Shown: positions 1 through 7,659 of the stretch, piece by piece
Numbering within the stretch: the stretch's first letter is position 1
Layout of the letters: each line of letters opens with the position of its first letter
Assembly: GCA_019509685.1 (NCBI GenBank)
Contig: JAEKLU010000271.1
Coordinates: forward strand, 1-25,716
DNA: 25,716 nt
Origin: Mesorhizobium sp.
Lineage (GTDB): Bacteria; Pseudomonadota; Alphaproteobacteria; Rhizobiales; Rhizobiaceae
Reading direction: 5' to 3'
Translations under genes and position numbers: made by a program
The notes under the pieces: generated by a model
What the model was told of the DNA's origin: nothing
The model's input: the letters and a program-made list of their open reading frames with translations, nothing else
The model's database searches: none

Positions 1-183
1 CGTCCGGTTGACGCGCTGCACGATGTAGGTCCAGGGCAAGTCGCGGTAGGGCGTAGGCAATTGCAGCGGCGCCAGTTTCAACACGCCTTCGAAGTCGCGC
101 CGGCCGACAAAGGCGGGCATCAGCCGCGCGCTGAGCCACAGATGAGCGCGAAACAGCGCGCGCAGAAACGGTCCGTCAGCCAT
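1..183 (-). CDS. Possible lasso-B2-like protein, truncated by window edge
   Basis: The first 61 codons of a gene that runs off the left edge. Its ATG (183-181) shares one base with the TAA stop of the PqqD-like gene upstream (TAATG), so the two are translationally coupled. The visible protein starts MADGPFLRALFRAHLWLSAR, has a hydrophobic/basic N-terminal segment, and continues to PWTYIVQRVNRT. Coupling to a PqqD-like protein, together with a V-x-R-x-x-R segment like that preceding the catalytic Cys in transglutaminase-like B2 proteins, suggests a lasso-type B2 leader peptidase fold. The catalytic Cys/His region lies outside the window, so this is inference mainly from context. An unrelated membrane-associated protein remains possible. 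Confidence 0.45.
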   Translation of the reverse strand, partial: MADGPFLRALFRAHLWLSARLMPAFVGRRDFEGVLKLAPLQLPTPYRDLPWTYIVQRVNRT

Positions 184-470
184 TATGCGCCCGGGTCGGC
201 GAGGATGCCTTCCGCCACCAGCTCGGCGGCAAGTGCGGTCATGTCCTGGTCGAGCGTAGCCTTGTCGATTTCGAATTCATTCGACAGCAGGCCGACGATC
301 TGGTCGAGGCTGCGCGCGCCGTCGACCTTGTCGAGAAAGGCTTCCGTCGTGTCGTTGCACGTATAGAGCTGTCCGCTACGGGCCAGAAGCACCACGGCGC
401 CATCGCCGACATGCTGCACCGAAGCGTCGTCCGCCATGCGCAGCACCGTTTCCGAAACTATTTCAGCCAT
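183..470 (-). CDS. PqqD-family peptide-binding (RRE-like) protein
   Basis: A 95-residue protein with the full-length PqqD/RRE pattern: an N-terminal strand region with VVLLARSGQLYTCNDTTEAF, then a helical half with SLDQIVGLLSNEFEID and a C-terminal LAAELVAEGILAD. In this family the winged-helix-like fold binds the leader of a ribosomal peptide and presents it to a modifying enzyme. Some members sit beside B2 proteins outside classical lasso clusters. The start is supported by GGAGC about 7 nt upstream of the ATG. The stop overlaps the start of the next gene, so both are probably one transcript running leftward out of the window. No precursor peptide gene is evident on its upstream side. A second, divergent PqqD-like protein occurs at 24882-25181. 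Confidence 0.8.
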   Translation of the reverse strand: MAEIVSETVLRMADDASVQHVGDGAVVLLARSGQLYTCNDTTEAFLDKVDGARSLDQIVGLLSNEFEIDKATLDQDMTALAAELVAEGILADPGA

Positions 471-1048
471 ACGCCCGCTCCATTAGCCGCAGATCAATTA
501 GCGCGGCACCGTGGCGCCGTCCATAACCCGGCGCAATAACGAAGACACAGGCCCCGGCAGACCCGACGTCTTCAGCCTTTCGGGCCGATCGGCCCACTTG
601 GACCGGCAACGACGCTCGATAGCCGCTCTCGCTTGGCCAATATCGGCTTTTGGTAAGTTTTCTTCATCGAACCCCCGGGTAAACGATCCACATCAGGAGG
701 ATGACGGCTGGTCGTGCCGGCTGTCAAGGCGACGGACTTTCCTTCGACTTGCCATCCTTCCCTTAAGTAAGCTATGAGTCCGCCGGGCTTTGGGGAGTTG
801 ATCGTTCATGCGTTACAATTGGGAACGGGCTCCGACGGCGTTCGAGCGCCATCGGAAGGCACTGGCCGCCGCTATTCTGATTGCCGGCGGCGTGGGGCTG
901 ATGCTGGCGGCATTGCCGCTTTAAGCTGCAATATCAGATGGCCTGATGGCATTCGACCGGAAATGACGTCCGGCGTTTGCCGGTGGCGTGAACGGCAAAA
1001 CCGGCTTAAGGCTGCTCTCAGGCAACGAAATGTTCCTGGGAGGAATGA
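471..1048. other. Divergent intergenic region between PqqD-like gene and prpE
   Basis: This 578-bp gap separates two divergent genes and must hold both promoters. I saw no convincing -35/-10 pair. It contains one tiny candidate ORF (808-924) and a short inverted repeat with 7-bp arms TTTGCCG (976-982) and CGGCAAA (993-999), about 50 bp before prpE. Two longer open frames that cross it (511-777 and 774-1100) have no recognisable protein features and the second runs into prpE out of frame, so I treat them as chance. Confidence 0.5.
808..924 (+). CDS. Possible small single-span membrane protein (38 aa)
   Basis: A short ORF encoding MRYNWERAPTAFERHRKALA followed by a hydrophobic stretch (AAAILIAGGVGLMLAALPL) that could form one transmembrane helix, with positive charges on the N-terminal side. 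A GGGGAG sequence lies about 10 nt upstream of the ATG, which is a plausible ribosome binding site. It lies 124 bp before prpE on the same strand. I do not recognise a family. The charged head, hydrophobic tail and Shine-Dalgarno match make it better than random, but its length alone cannot establish it as a gene. Confidence 0.35.
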   Translation: MRYNWERAPTAFERHRKALAAAILIAGGVGLMLAALPL

Positions 1049-2956
1049 ATGGCCTCACGCTACCATGAAGTCTATGCGGGCTGGAAACGCGACCCCGTAG
1101 GATTCTGGGCCGAGGCGGCAAAGGCAATCGACTGGTATTCGCCGGCCGAAACCATCTTCGATCCGGATGCCGGGGTCTATGGCCGCTGGTTCGTCGGCGC
1201 CACCTGCAACACCTGCTACAATGCGCTTGACCGCCATGTGGCGGGCGGGCGTGCCGACCAGTTGGCGCTGATCCATGACAGCGCCATCACCGGCACGGTC
1301 AAAAAATTCACCTATGCCGAACTTAAACGCGAGGTGATTGCGCTGGCCTCGGTGCTGAGGCACCGCGGCATCGGCAAGGGCGACCGCGTCATCATCTACA
1401 TGCCGATGGTTGCGGAAGCGGCGATCGCCATGCTCGCCTGCGCGAGGCTAGGCGCCGTGCATTCGGTGGTGTTCGGCGGCTTTGCCTCGCACGAGCTCGC
1501 CACGCGCATCGACGACGCCAAGCCGAAGCTGATCATCACCGCCTCCTGCGGCCTGGAGCCCGGGCGGGTCGTCGCCTACAAGCCGCTGCTCGACAAGGCG
1601 ATCGATATCTCGAAGCACAAGCCCGACGCCTGTCTCATCCTGCAGCGCGAGCAGTTGCGCTGCGAGATGAAGGACAATTACGATTTCGACTATGCCGATG
1701 CGGTGGCCCGCGAGCGCGCCGCCGGCGCCAATGTCGACTGCGTGCCGGTGCTCGCCACCGATCCGCTCTACATCATCTACACCTCCGGCACGACCGGCCA
1801 GCCGAAAGGCATCGTGCGCGACAATGGCGGCCATATGGTCGCGCTGAAATGGACGATGGACAACGAGTTCGGCGTCAAGCCCGGCGAAGTGTTCTGGGCA
1901 GCGTCCGATGTCGGCTGGGTGGTCGGCCATTCCTACATCGTCTACGGCCCGCTGCTGCATGGCGCGACCAGCGTGCTGTTCGAAGGCAAGCCGATCGGCA
2001 CGCCGGATGCCGGCACCTATTGGCGGGTGATTGAGCAGCATGGCGTGGTGGCGCTGTTCACCGCGCCGACCGCCTTCCGGGCCATCAAGGGACAGGATCC
2101 CAAGGGTGAATTTCTGCCGAAATACGATTTGTCGAAGTTCCGCACGCTGTTCCTCGCCGGCGAGCGCGCCGATCCCGAAACCATCAAATGGGCGGAGCAG
2201 AAGCTTGAGCGTCCGGTCGTCGACCATTGGTGGCAGACCGAGACCGGCTCGCCGATGACCATCAATCCGGCCGGGCTCGGCCTGCTGCCGGTGAAGTACG
2301 GCTCGCCCGGCGTGCCGATGCCGGGCTACGACATCCGCATCCTCGACGATGCCGGCCATGAGGTGACGCGCGGCACGCTGGGCAACGTCGTGGTGAAGCT
2401 GCCGCTGCCGGCGGGCTGCCTGCCGACGCTTTGGAACGCCGATGCCCGTTTCCGCCAAGCTTATCTCGAGGAGTTCCCCGGTTTCTACAAGACCGCTGAC
2501 GCCGGCCTGTTGGACGAGGATGGCTACCTCTATGTCATGGCCCGCACCGACGACATCATCAATGTCGCCGGCCACCGGCTCTCGACGGGCGCCATGGAAG
2601 AGGTGTTGGCCGCGCATCCCGATGTCGCCGAATGCGCCGTCATCGGCATTGCCGACGCGATGAAAGGCCAGATTCCGCTCGGCTTCGTCGTGCTCAATGC
2701 GGGCGTGTCGCGCGATACCGGCACCATCGAAAGCGAGGTCGTCGGACTGGTGCGTGAGCGCATCGGGCCGGTCGCCGCCTTCAAGACGGTGGTGACGATC
2801 AAGCGGCTGCCCAAGACGCGCTCCGGCAAGATCCTGCGCGGCACGATGCAGAAGATCGCCGACAAGGAAGACTGGGCGATGCCGGCGACCATCGACGATC
2901 CCGCGATCCTCGACGAGATCACCGCCGTGCTGAAGGGGCGTGGCATCGGGGTGTAG
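1049..2956 (+). CDS. prpE: Propionyl-CoA synthetase (acyl-CoA synthetase, ACS type)
   Basis: A 635-residue member of the ANL adenylating family, activating propionate (or a similar short acyl acid) with ATP and CoA to propionyl-CoA in the cytoplasm. The N-terminal ACAS region (SRYHEVYAGWKRDPVGFWAEAA, broken here as SRYHEVYAGW plus KRDPVGFWAE) and the segment CNTCYNALDRH are typical of PrpE rather than acetate-specific Acs. The P-loop YTSGTTGQPKG is at residues 244-254, and the adenylate-binding motif HWWQTETGSPM follows. The C-terminal PKTRSGKILRGTM carries the catalytic lysine K594, which in this family is regulated by acetylation. The length is normal for PrpE. A strong GGGAGGAA lies just upstream of the ATG. 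It stands outside the polysaccharide operons and is probably a housekeeping neighbour. Confidence 0.9.
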   Translation: MASRYHEVYAGWKRDPVGFWAEAAKAIDWYSPAETIFDPDAGVYGRWFVGATCNTCYNALDRHVAGGRADQLALIHDSAITGTVKKFTYAELKREVIALASVLRHRGIGKGDRVIIYMPMVAEAAIAMLACARLGAVHSVVFGGFASHELATRIDDAKPKLIITASCGLEPGRVVAYKPLLDKAIDISKHKPDACLILQREQLRCEMKDNYDFDYADAVARERAAGANVDCVPVLATDPLYIIYTSGTTGQPKGIVRDNGGHMVALKWTMDNEFGVKPGEVFWAASDVGWVVGHSYIVYGPLLHGATSVLFEGKPIGTPDAGTYWRVIEQHGVVALFTAPTAFRAIKGQDPKGEFLPKYDLSKFRTLFLAGERADPETIKWAEQKLERPVVDHWWQTETGSPMTINPAGLGLLPVKYGSPGVPMPGYDIRILDDAGHEVTRGTLGNVVVKLPLPAGCLPTLWNADARFRQAYLEEFPGFYKTADAGLLDEDGYLYVMARTDDIINVAGHRLSTGAMEEVLAAHPDVAECAVIGIADAMKGQIPLGFVVLNAGVSRDTGTIESEVVGLVRERIGPVAAFKTVVTIKRLPKTRSGKILRGTMQKIADKEDWAMPATIDDPAILDEITAVLKGRGIGV

Positions 2957-3004
2957 GTTGGCGCGGCCTCGCGTCTCGAATTCATCCCGCAGCGCAATCG
3001 TCTG

Positions 3005-3020
3005 TTGTGCAATGCAGCAA
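3005..3020 (+). promoter_or_regulatory. PhaR/AniA-like operator upstream of the acyltransferase
   Basis: The site TTGTGCAATGCAGCAA lies 44 bp before the acyltransferase ATG and 49 bp after the prpE stop. It contains TGCAATGCAGCA, which fits TGCRNYGCASMA, the PhaR consensus of rhizobia as I recall it. Near-identical sites lie upstream of three other genes in this window in the same orientation relative to the gene. The regulator's identity is inferred. Confidence 0.5.
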
Positions 3021-3063
3021 TAGCTCTTAAACTTCGCGCGGGGGGCCATTCCGAAGGCACGGC

Positions 3064-4143
3064 ATGGCTCAGCACAAGACCACATTCGGCGGTGTCGACA
3101 TATTGCGTTTCCTGGCTGCCGTCATGGTGATGTTCTATCACTATGGCTTCTGGGTCTGGGCGTACCCCGACGGCATTTCGGCGCGCGCCACCGGCGGCAT
3201 CCCGCCGCATCCCGAAATGGGTTTTGTCGGCTCCGGCTGGGTCGGCGTGCAGGTGTTCTTCGTCATCAGCGGGTTCGTCATCGCCTTCAGCGCCGAGAAC
3301 TCGACGCCGCTCAAATTCTTCGAGGCGCGCTTCAGACGGCTGGTGCCGGCGGTCTGGGTCTGCGCGCCGATTTCGGCGATCGTGCTGCTCACGGTCGGCC
3401 TGTCCTGGCCGACGGACGCGGTGATCCGGCTTGTCCGCACAGGCCTGTTCGTTCCTTTCGATCCTTGGGTGGACAGCGTCTATTGGACGCTCGGCATCGA
3501 GATCGCCTTCTACGCCATCGTCTGGGTCCTGCTGCGACTCGGCCGGTTCGATCTGATGGAAACCGCCGCCATCGTCATCGGCCTCGTCAGCACATTGTTC
3601 TGGTGCGCCTATTTCGCCTTCGGCCTGACCGATCTCGCCGAGACACGCTGGCTGCAGCTGACGCTGGTTCATCACGGCGCGTTCTTTGCCGTCGGCGTGC
3701 TGATCTGGCTGATGCGCTTCAAGGCACTGACCATGCCGCGCCTCGCCTTCTGCGGAGTGTTTCTCATCGGCGGCGCGCTGCAGATCGCTAGTTCGGTCGA
3801 TGTGCACAGCGTCAAAGTCGGGTTGGCGACGCCCTATGCGCCGCCGATCATCGTCTTCCTGGTCGCTATCGCGCTGATGGCGTGGTCGCTGCGCCTCGAT
3901 TTCTCCTGGAGCGGCTGGCGTCGCATCGGACTGATGACCTATCCGCTCTACCTCATCCACGACGTCGTCGGCGCGGGGATGCTGGGGGCGCTGCTGCGTG
4001 CCGGCCTGCCCTATCTTGCCGCGATCCCGATTGTCGGCGCCGCGATGGTCGCGGCGAGCTGGCTGATCGCGGCCGAGGCCGAACCGCGCATCCGGCTTTT
4101 GCTCGACCACACGCTGTTCCGCTACCGGCTGAAGGCCGCCTGA
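3064..4143 (+). CDS. Acyltransferase-3 family integral membrane O-acyltransferase
   Basis: A 359-residue polytopic membrane protein of the acyltransferase-3 (OafA/NodX/ExoZ-like) family, which moves acetyl or succinyl groups onto glycans at the inner membrane. The opening GGVDILRFLAAVMVMFYHYG carries the conserved R in helix 1 and the family histidine. VFFVISGFVIAFSAEN and FEARFRRLVPAVWV are the next two signatures (the RRLxPxxW motif). About ten hydrophobic segments follow, ending with LMTYPLYLIHD, a typical terminal motif. GAAGG about 8 nt upstream serves as ribosome binding site. Its position beside an exo cluster and a shared operator site suggest it decorates the exopolysaccharide, as ExoZ/ExoH do for succinoglycan. 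The acyl donor cannot be told from sequence, so no symbol is given. Confidence 0.82.
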   Translation: MAQHKTTFGGVDILRFLAAVMVMFYHYGFWVWAYPDGISARATGGIPPHPEMGFVGSGWVGVQVFFVISGFVIAFSAENSTPLKFFEARFRRLVPAVWVCAPISAIVLLTVGLSWPTDAVIRLVRTGLFVPFDPWVDSVYWTLGIEIAFYAIVWVLLRLGRFDLMETAAIVIGLVSTLFWCAYFAFGLTDLAETRWLQLTLVHHGAFFAVGVLIWLMRFKALTMPRLAFCGVFLIGGALQIASSVDVHSVKVGLATPYAPPIIVFLVAIALMAWSLRLDFSWSGWRRIGLMTYPLYLIHDVVGAGMLGALLRAGLPYLAAIPIVGAAMVAASWLIAAEAEPRIRLLLDHTLFRYRLKAA

Positions 4144-4240
4144 GCGTCCGCCCGCCAGGCAATCGTCGCGCCGTCAGGGGCGGCGCGTTGTCGCGGTGTG
4201 GAATTGTTTGCACTCCACATGATATCGAGGCGCAGTCCCA

Positions 4241-5032
4241 ATGCGAGCACCCGAGCCTCAATCCGTGAGCCTGTTCCAGCGATCGAGACGACCCCGCGCC
4301 GCGCCGCGTGAACGGCTGGTCATGGATATGCGCGACACCGTGGTCTACGCGATCGGCGACGTGCATGGCTGCCACGACGAGCTGCGCGCGCTGGAGCAAA
4401 AGATCGTGCTGGACGCGCAGCAGTTCCGCGGCCGCAAGATCATCATCATGCTCGGCGACTATGTCGACCGCGGACCGAACTCGCGGCGCGTGGTCGAGCA
4501 CCTGATGGCGCCGGCGCCAAAAGGCTTCCTGCGCGTCTGTCTTGCGGGAAACCACGAAGTGGCGCTGCTCAACTATCTCGACGGCTATCTGTCGCGCGAA
4601 CCCTGGCTCGGCTATGGCGGGCGCGAGACGCTGTTCTCCTACGGCGTCGACCCCGATCGCCTGGCCAGCCTCTATGCTTCAGGCGAAATCGACGCGCGTA
4701 TCCGCGAAGCCATTCCGGCCAGCCATATCGACTTCCTGCGCACGCTTCCGGTCATGGTCTGCTCGGAGCAATTCGTCTTCGTGCATGCCGGCATCAGGCC
4801 CGGCATCGCCCTCGAAGAGCAGGACGAGGATGACTTGCTCAACATCCGCGAGGCGTTTTTCCAAGCGGCGCACCGTCTCGACCGCTGGGTGGTGCATGGA
4901 CACACGATCGTCGATGCCCCGCTGCGTGACGGACGCCGCATCGACATCGATACCGGCGCCTTCCGGACGGGACGGCTGACCGCGCTCAGGATCGTCGGCA
5001 AATACGGCCGGCTGCTGTCGTCACGGGACTAG
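4241..5032 (+). CDS. PPP-type metallophosphoesterase (Ser/Thr phosphatase-like)
   Basis: A 263-residue calcineurin-like phosphoesterase with all metal-binding motifs: GDVHG (39-43), GDYVDRGP (72-79), GNHE (103-106), a VHAG block (181-184) and VHGHT (218-222). These bind two divalent metals and hydrolyse phosphoesters; the spacing is that of the bacterial PPP group (PrpA/ApaH-like). The exact start is uncertain. The ATG at 4241 gives a basic N-terminal tail (LFQRSRRPRAAPRERL), a GTG within that tail is possible, and an internal ATG at 4323 begins just before the first motif. The gene lies 97 bp after the acyltransferase and converges on exoP. The substrate is unknown; a phosphotyrosine or phosphoserine role linked to the BY-kinase next door is speculation. 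Confidence 0.82.
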   Translation: MRAPEPQSVSLFQRSRRPRAAPRERLVMDMRDTVVYAIGDVHGCHDELRALEQKIVLDAQQFRGRKIIIMLGDYVDRGPNSRRVVEHLMAPAPKGFLRVCLAGNHEVALLNYLDGYLSREPWLGYGGRETLFSYGVDPDRLASLYASGEIDARIREAIPASHIDFLRTLPVMVCSEQFVFVHAGIRPGIALEEQDEDDLLNIREAFFQAAHRLDRWVVHGHTIVDAPLRDGRRIDIDTGAFRTGRLTALRIVGKYGRLLSSRD

Positions 5033-5044
5033 ATGTTTAGTCCC
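5025..5044 (+). terminator. Hairpin overlapping the phosphoesterase stop codon
   Basis: Perfect 7-bp arms GGGACTA (5025-5031) and TAGTCCC (5038-5044) flank a 6-nt loop and include the TAG stop. There is no U-tract afterwards, so termination is only suggested by location between convergent genes. Confidence 0.4.
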
Positions 5045-5052
5045 GGCATTTG

Positions 5053-5094
5053 CTGGAGCGGTTCGCCGTTTCCGTGAACGGTGAAACGCTCCAG
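5053..5094. repeat. Imperfect palindrome between convergent genes (likely bidirectional terminator)
   Basis: A 42-bp near-palindrome begins CTGGAGCGGTTCGCCG and ends GGTGAAACGCTCCAG, with only a few mismatches between arms. It sits exactly between the phosphoesterase and exoP stops. Its form resembles the GAGCGGTTCACCG-type intergenic palindromes that I recall as abundant in Mesorhizobium genomes. It could terminate transcription from both sides. Confidence 0.6.
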
Positions 5095-5107
5095 GGAGGC
5101 GCGCCGT

Positions 5108-7489
5108 TCAAGCTGCCTGCTTGGCGCGCGCTTCCGACTTTTCCAGATAGTAGGTCGAGTAGCGGTCGAAGAACCTTTCCGAGCCACCGAGCGAGCCGTA
5201 TTTCGCCAGTTTCTTCAGGTCGACCTTGTTGAGCACCGCGCCAACGACCTTGTTGGCGATATAGGGCTCCGCTTCCAGCATCGAGCGCACCATGGCGCGC
5301 GGCGTGCGGCCCCATTCGGTGACCATCACGAAGCCGTCGACCAGCGGCGCAAAGGCCTTGGCATCGACAACCGGACCGAGCGGCGGCAGATCGACGATGA
5401 TGTACTCGAACGTCTCCTTGGCGTTCTCGATGAAGCGCCGCATGCCAGCGGAGCCCAAAAGCTCGCTGGTGTGCGAAAACTGGCCACGCAACACGGCGGG
5501 AATGATGGCGAGCTTGGTCTGGCGGTCGACCTTGCCGACCGACTGCCAGGTCTGGCCGTTGACCACGGCTTCCATCAACCCTTGCTCGGCTTCCATGCCG
5601 AGGCTGCGGCTCAAGCCGGGATTGCGCAGATCGGCGTCGATCAGAAGCGTCTTGGCGCCGTTGGCGGCAAGCAAACCGGCAAGGTTGGCCGCAACCGTCG
5701 ACTTGCCTTCGCCGGGCAGCACCGAGATGACGCCGATCACCCGGCTGGCGCGATCCTCCATCACGACATCGAAAGCAATCTTGGCGTTGCGCAGCGTCTC
5801 GGAGAACATCGAGGCCGGCGCGTCGATGCTGACGCGCATGCGCGCCCGCTTCTCAGCCGCCGAGAGGCTGGCGACCTTGCCATCGGCGGGCAGGTCGTCG
5901 GGCTTGCTCTCCTTGGCCCTGCCGCCGCCGATGGTTGGCAGGTAGCCGAGGAATTTCAGGCCGACGCGATCGCGAATGTCCTCGCCCGTCCTGAAGAAAC
6001 GCTCGTTGAACTCGTTGAGCCCGCCGAAGCCGGCGCCAAGCATCAGGCCAAGCACCAGCGACAGCGCGACCACGCGCAAGGTGCGGGGGCTGGAAGCCGA
6101 GAGCGGCATTGTCGCATCCGAAATGATGCGGACCTTGCCGACAGGGAAGGACTGCTGCTGCGAGGCTTCCTCATAGCGGCTGAGGAAGGTCTGGTAGAGG
6201 GTCGTCAGCGCCTGCGACTGCTGGTCGAGTTCCTTCAGCTTGACCTGCGACTGGTTGTCGATCGAGCTCTTGCCGGCGGCGGTGCTGATCTTCTCGCGCA
6301 TCGCGGTTTCGCGCGCCTGCGCCACCTCATAGTCGTTGCGGTAGCTTTCGGTAAGCTGCTTCAACTGGCCGAAAATCTGCGCCGAGACGTCCGACTTTTC
6401 CTTGGCCAAGGCAATCGCCTGCGGATGATCCTTGCCGAAATTCGTCTCGACATCCTGCAACCGCTTGGCGATGGCCAGGTAGCGCGTCTTCAGCGCGATG
6501 ATGACCGAGCTGCTCGGCTGGTCGGCGCCGATGGCCGAATCGTTGAAGGCGCTCTCCGAGCCGCTGTCGACGATCGCCTTGTATTGGTGATAGCGGGCGC
6601 TGGCACGCGCCGTGTCGGCCTGCGCCACGATCAGCTGGGCGTTGAGGTCGGAAAGCTGCTTGTCGCTCATCAGCTGACCGTCGCTGTTGGCGGACAGCCC
6701 GTGCTCGGCCCTGAACTTCTCCACCGCGAGCGCGGCCTCCTGCGAGCTTTGGCGAAGCTCCGACAGCCTGCCCTGCAGCCAGACGGCCGCCCGCTCGGTG
6801 GCGTCGAAGCTGGCGTTGAGCTGGTCGGCGAGATAGGCGTCGGCATAGGCCTTGGTGATGGCCGTGGCCAGAGCGGGATCAGCCGCCTGGTAGCCGATGG
6901 AAATCACGTAGCTGCGGCCGTTGCGCTGCGCCAGCACCTCGCTTTGCAGCTTCAGCACGGCGTAGTCGTGCGTCGCCGTTTTGATCATCGCCTCGCGCGT
7001 CGCTTCGTCGACATTTTCCATGCCGGGGATCTGGTCGGCCGAGCTGCTGCGGAAATAGCCGACTGCGCCGCGCAGGAAGCCGATGCCCTTGACCAGCGCC
7101 GACTGCGGCGGATTCATGAAGGCCGGGTTCTGGTCGAGCTTGAGCTTGTCGACCACCACCGAGGCCAGCCGCGCCGAGGTCAGGATTTCGATCTGGCTGA
7201 GCATCGAAGAGTCGGTCTGCATGGTGGCCGAGGCCGCCGAAATGTCGTCGACCACCTTGTTCAGGCCCTCGTCGATCAGGACGCTGGAAACAGCCGTGTA
7301 TTGCTTGGGCGTGGTCTGCAGGTAGATCACGCCCAGGAACACTCCGATCAAGGCGCAAACCGCCACGACCTTGGCCTGTCTGGCGGCCATGCCAAGCAGG
7401 CGCTCGACGTCGATGAAGTCTTCACCCTTTTCCTGATCGGCGTTGGGCAACGGCATCCTCTTGTCGAGAGGGAAGTTGGCATAGTTCAT
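5108..7489 (-). CDS. exoP: Exopolysaccharide chain-length/export protein with BY-kinase domain (ExoP)
   Basis: A 793-residue Wzz/Wzc-type polysaccharide co-polymerase fused to a tyrosine autokinase. The N-terminal Wzz region has a first transmembrane helix at about 41-57 (VVAVCALIGVFLGVIYL). A long periplasmic coiled-coil part follows, with a proline/serine-rich segment before the second helix at about 469-485. The cytoplasmic kinase has Walker A PGEGKST (about 590-596), Walker A' LLIDADLRNP (about 615-624) and Walker B-type IIVDLPP (about 700). The C-terminal tyrosine cluster has Y764, Y777, Y780 and Y781. ExoP of Sinorhizobium is of almost the same length and controls high versus low molecular weight succinoglycan. 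It is last in a minus-strand run with exoN-exoO-exoM-exoA-exoL, the same order as in Sinorhizobium. Confidence 0.92.
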   Translation of the reverse strand: MNYANFPLDKRMPLPNADQEKGEDFIDVERLLGMAARQAKVVAVCALIGVFLGVIYLQTTPKQYTAVSSVLIDEGLNKVVDDISAASATMQTDSSMLSQIEILTSARLASVVVDKLKLDQNPAFMNPPQSALVKGIGFLRGAVGYFRSSSADQIPGMENVDEATREAMIKTATHDYAVLKLQSEVLAQRNGRSYVISIGYQAADPALATAITKAYADAYLADQLNASFDATERAAVWLQGRLSELRQSSQEAALAVEKFRAEHGLSANSDGQLMSDKQLSDLNAQLIVAQADTARASARYHQYKAIVDSGSESAFNDSAIGADQPSSSVIIALKTRYLAIAKRLQDVETNFGKDHPQAIALAKEKSDVSAQIFGQLKQLTESYRNDYEVAQARETAMREKISTAAGKSSIDNQSQVKLKELDQQSQALTTLYQTFLSRYEEASQQQSFPVGKVRIISDATMPLSASSPRTLRVVALSLVLGLMLGAGFGGLNEFNERFFRTGEDIRDRVGLKFLGYLPTIGGGRAKESKPDDLPADGKVASLSAAEKRARMRVSIDAPASMFSETLRNAKIAFDVVMEDRASRVIGVISVLPGEGKSTVAANLAGLLAANGAKTLLIDADLRNPGLSRSLGMEAEQGLMEAVVNGQTWQSVGKVDRQTKLAIIPAVLRGQFSHTSELLGSAGMRRFIENAKETFEYIIVDLPPLGPVVDAKAFAPLVDGFVMVTEWGRTPRAMVRSMLEAEPYIANKVVGAVLNKVDLKKLAKYGSLGGSERFFDRYSTYYLEKSEARAKQAA

Positions 7490-7577
7490 CTTCGGTCCAA
7501 TTCCAGGTTGCAGGCGCTATCGGCCTTGGTAGATCGGCGTCATGACCAGAAAAGACCGCGCGACATTAAAGCCAGGA

Positions 7578-7606
7578 GCGCGCTGGGCCCGGAGGCCCGA
7601 GCGCGC
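7578..7606 (-). terminator. GC-rich hairpin downstream of exoN
   Basis: Arms GCGCGCT (7578-7584) and AGCGCGC (7600-7606) pair fully, extended by GGGCC/GGCCC after one bulged G, with a 4-nt loop. It lies 54 bp past the exoN stop and about 90 bp before the exoP start. There is no clear U-tract, so it may weaken read-through into exoP or simply protect the exoN transcript end. Confidence 0.4.
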
Positions 7607-7659
7607 CGGCATGGCTGCCGCGCCATCGCAATTTCGCATATGCACCCAAAACATGGGCA

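Noticed and set aside
511..1100. Two open frames in the gap before prpE
   Set aside because: No recognisable motifs, no good ribosome binding sites, and one overlaps prpE out of frame.
1448..4110. Long minus-strand open frames opposite prpE and the acyltransferase
   Set aside because: Antisense shadows of two genes with clear family motifs; composition is dominated by Arg, His, Asp and Gly.
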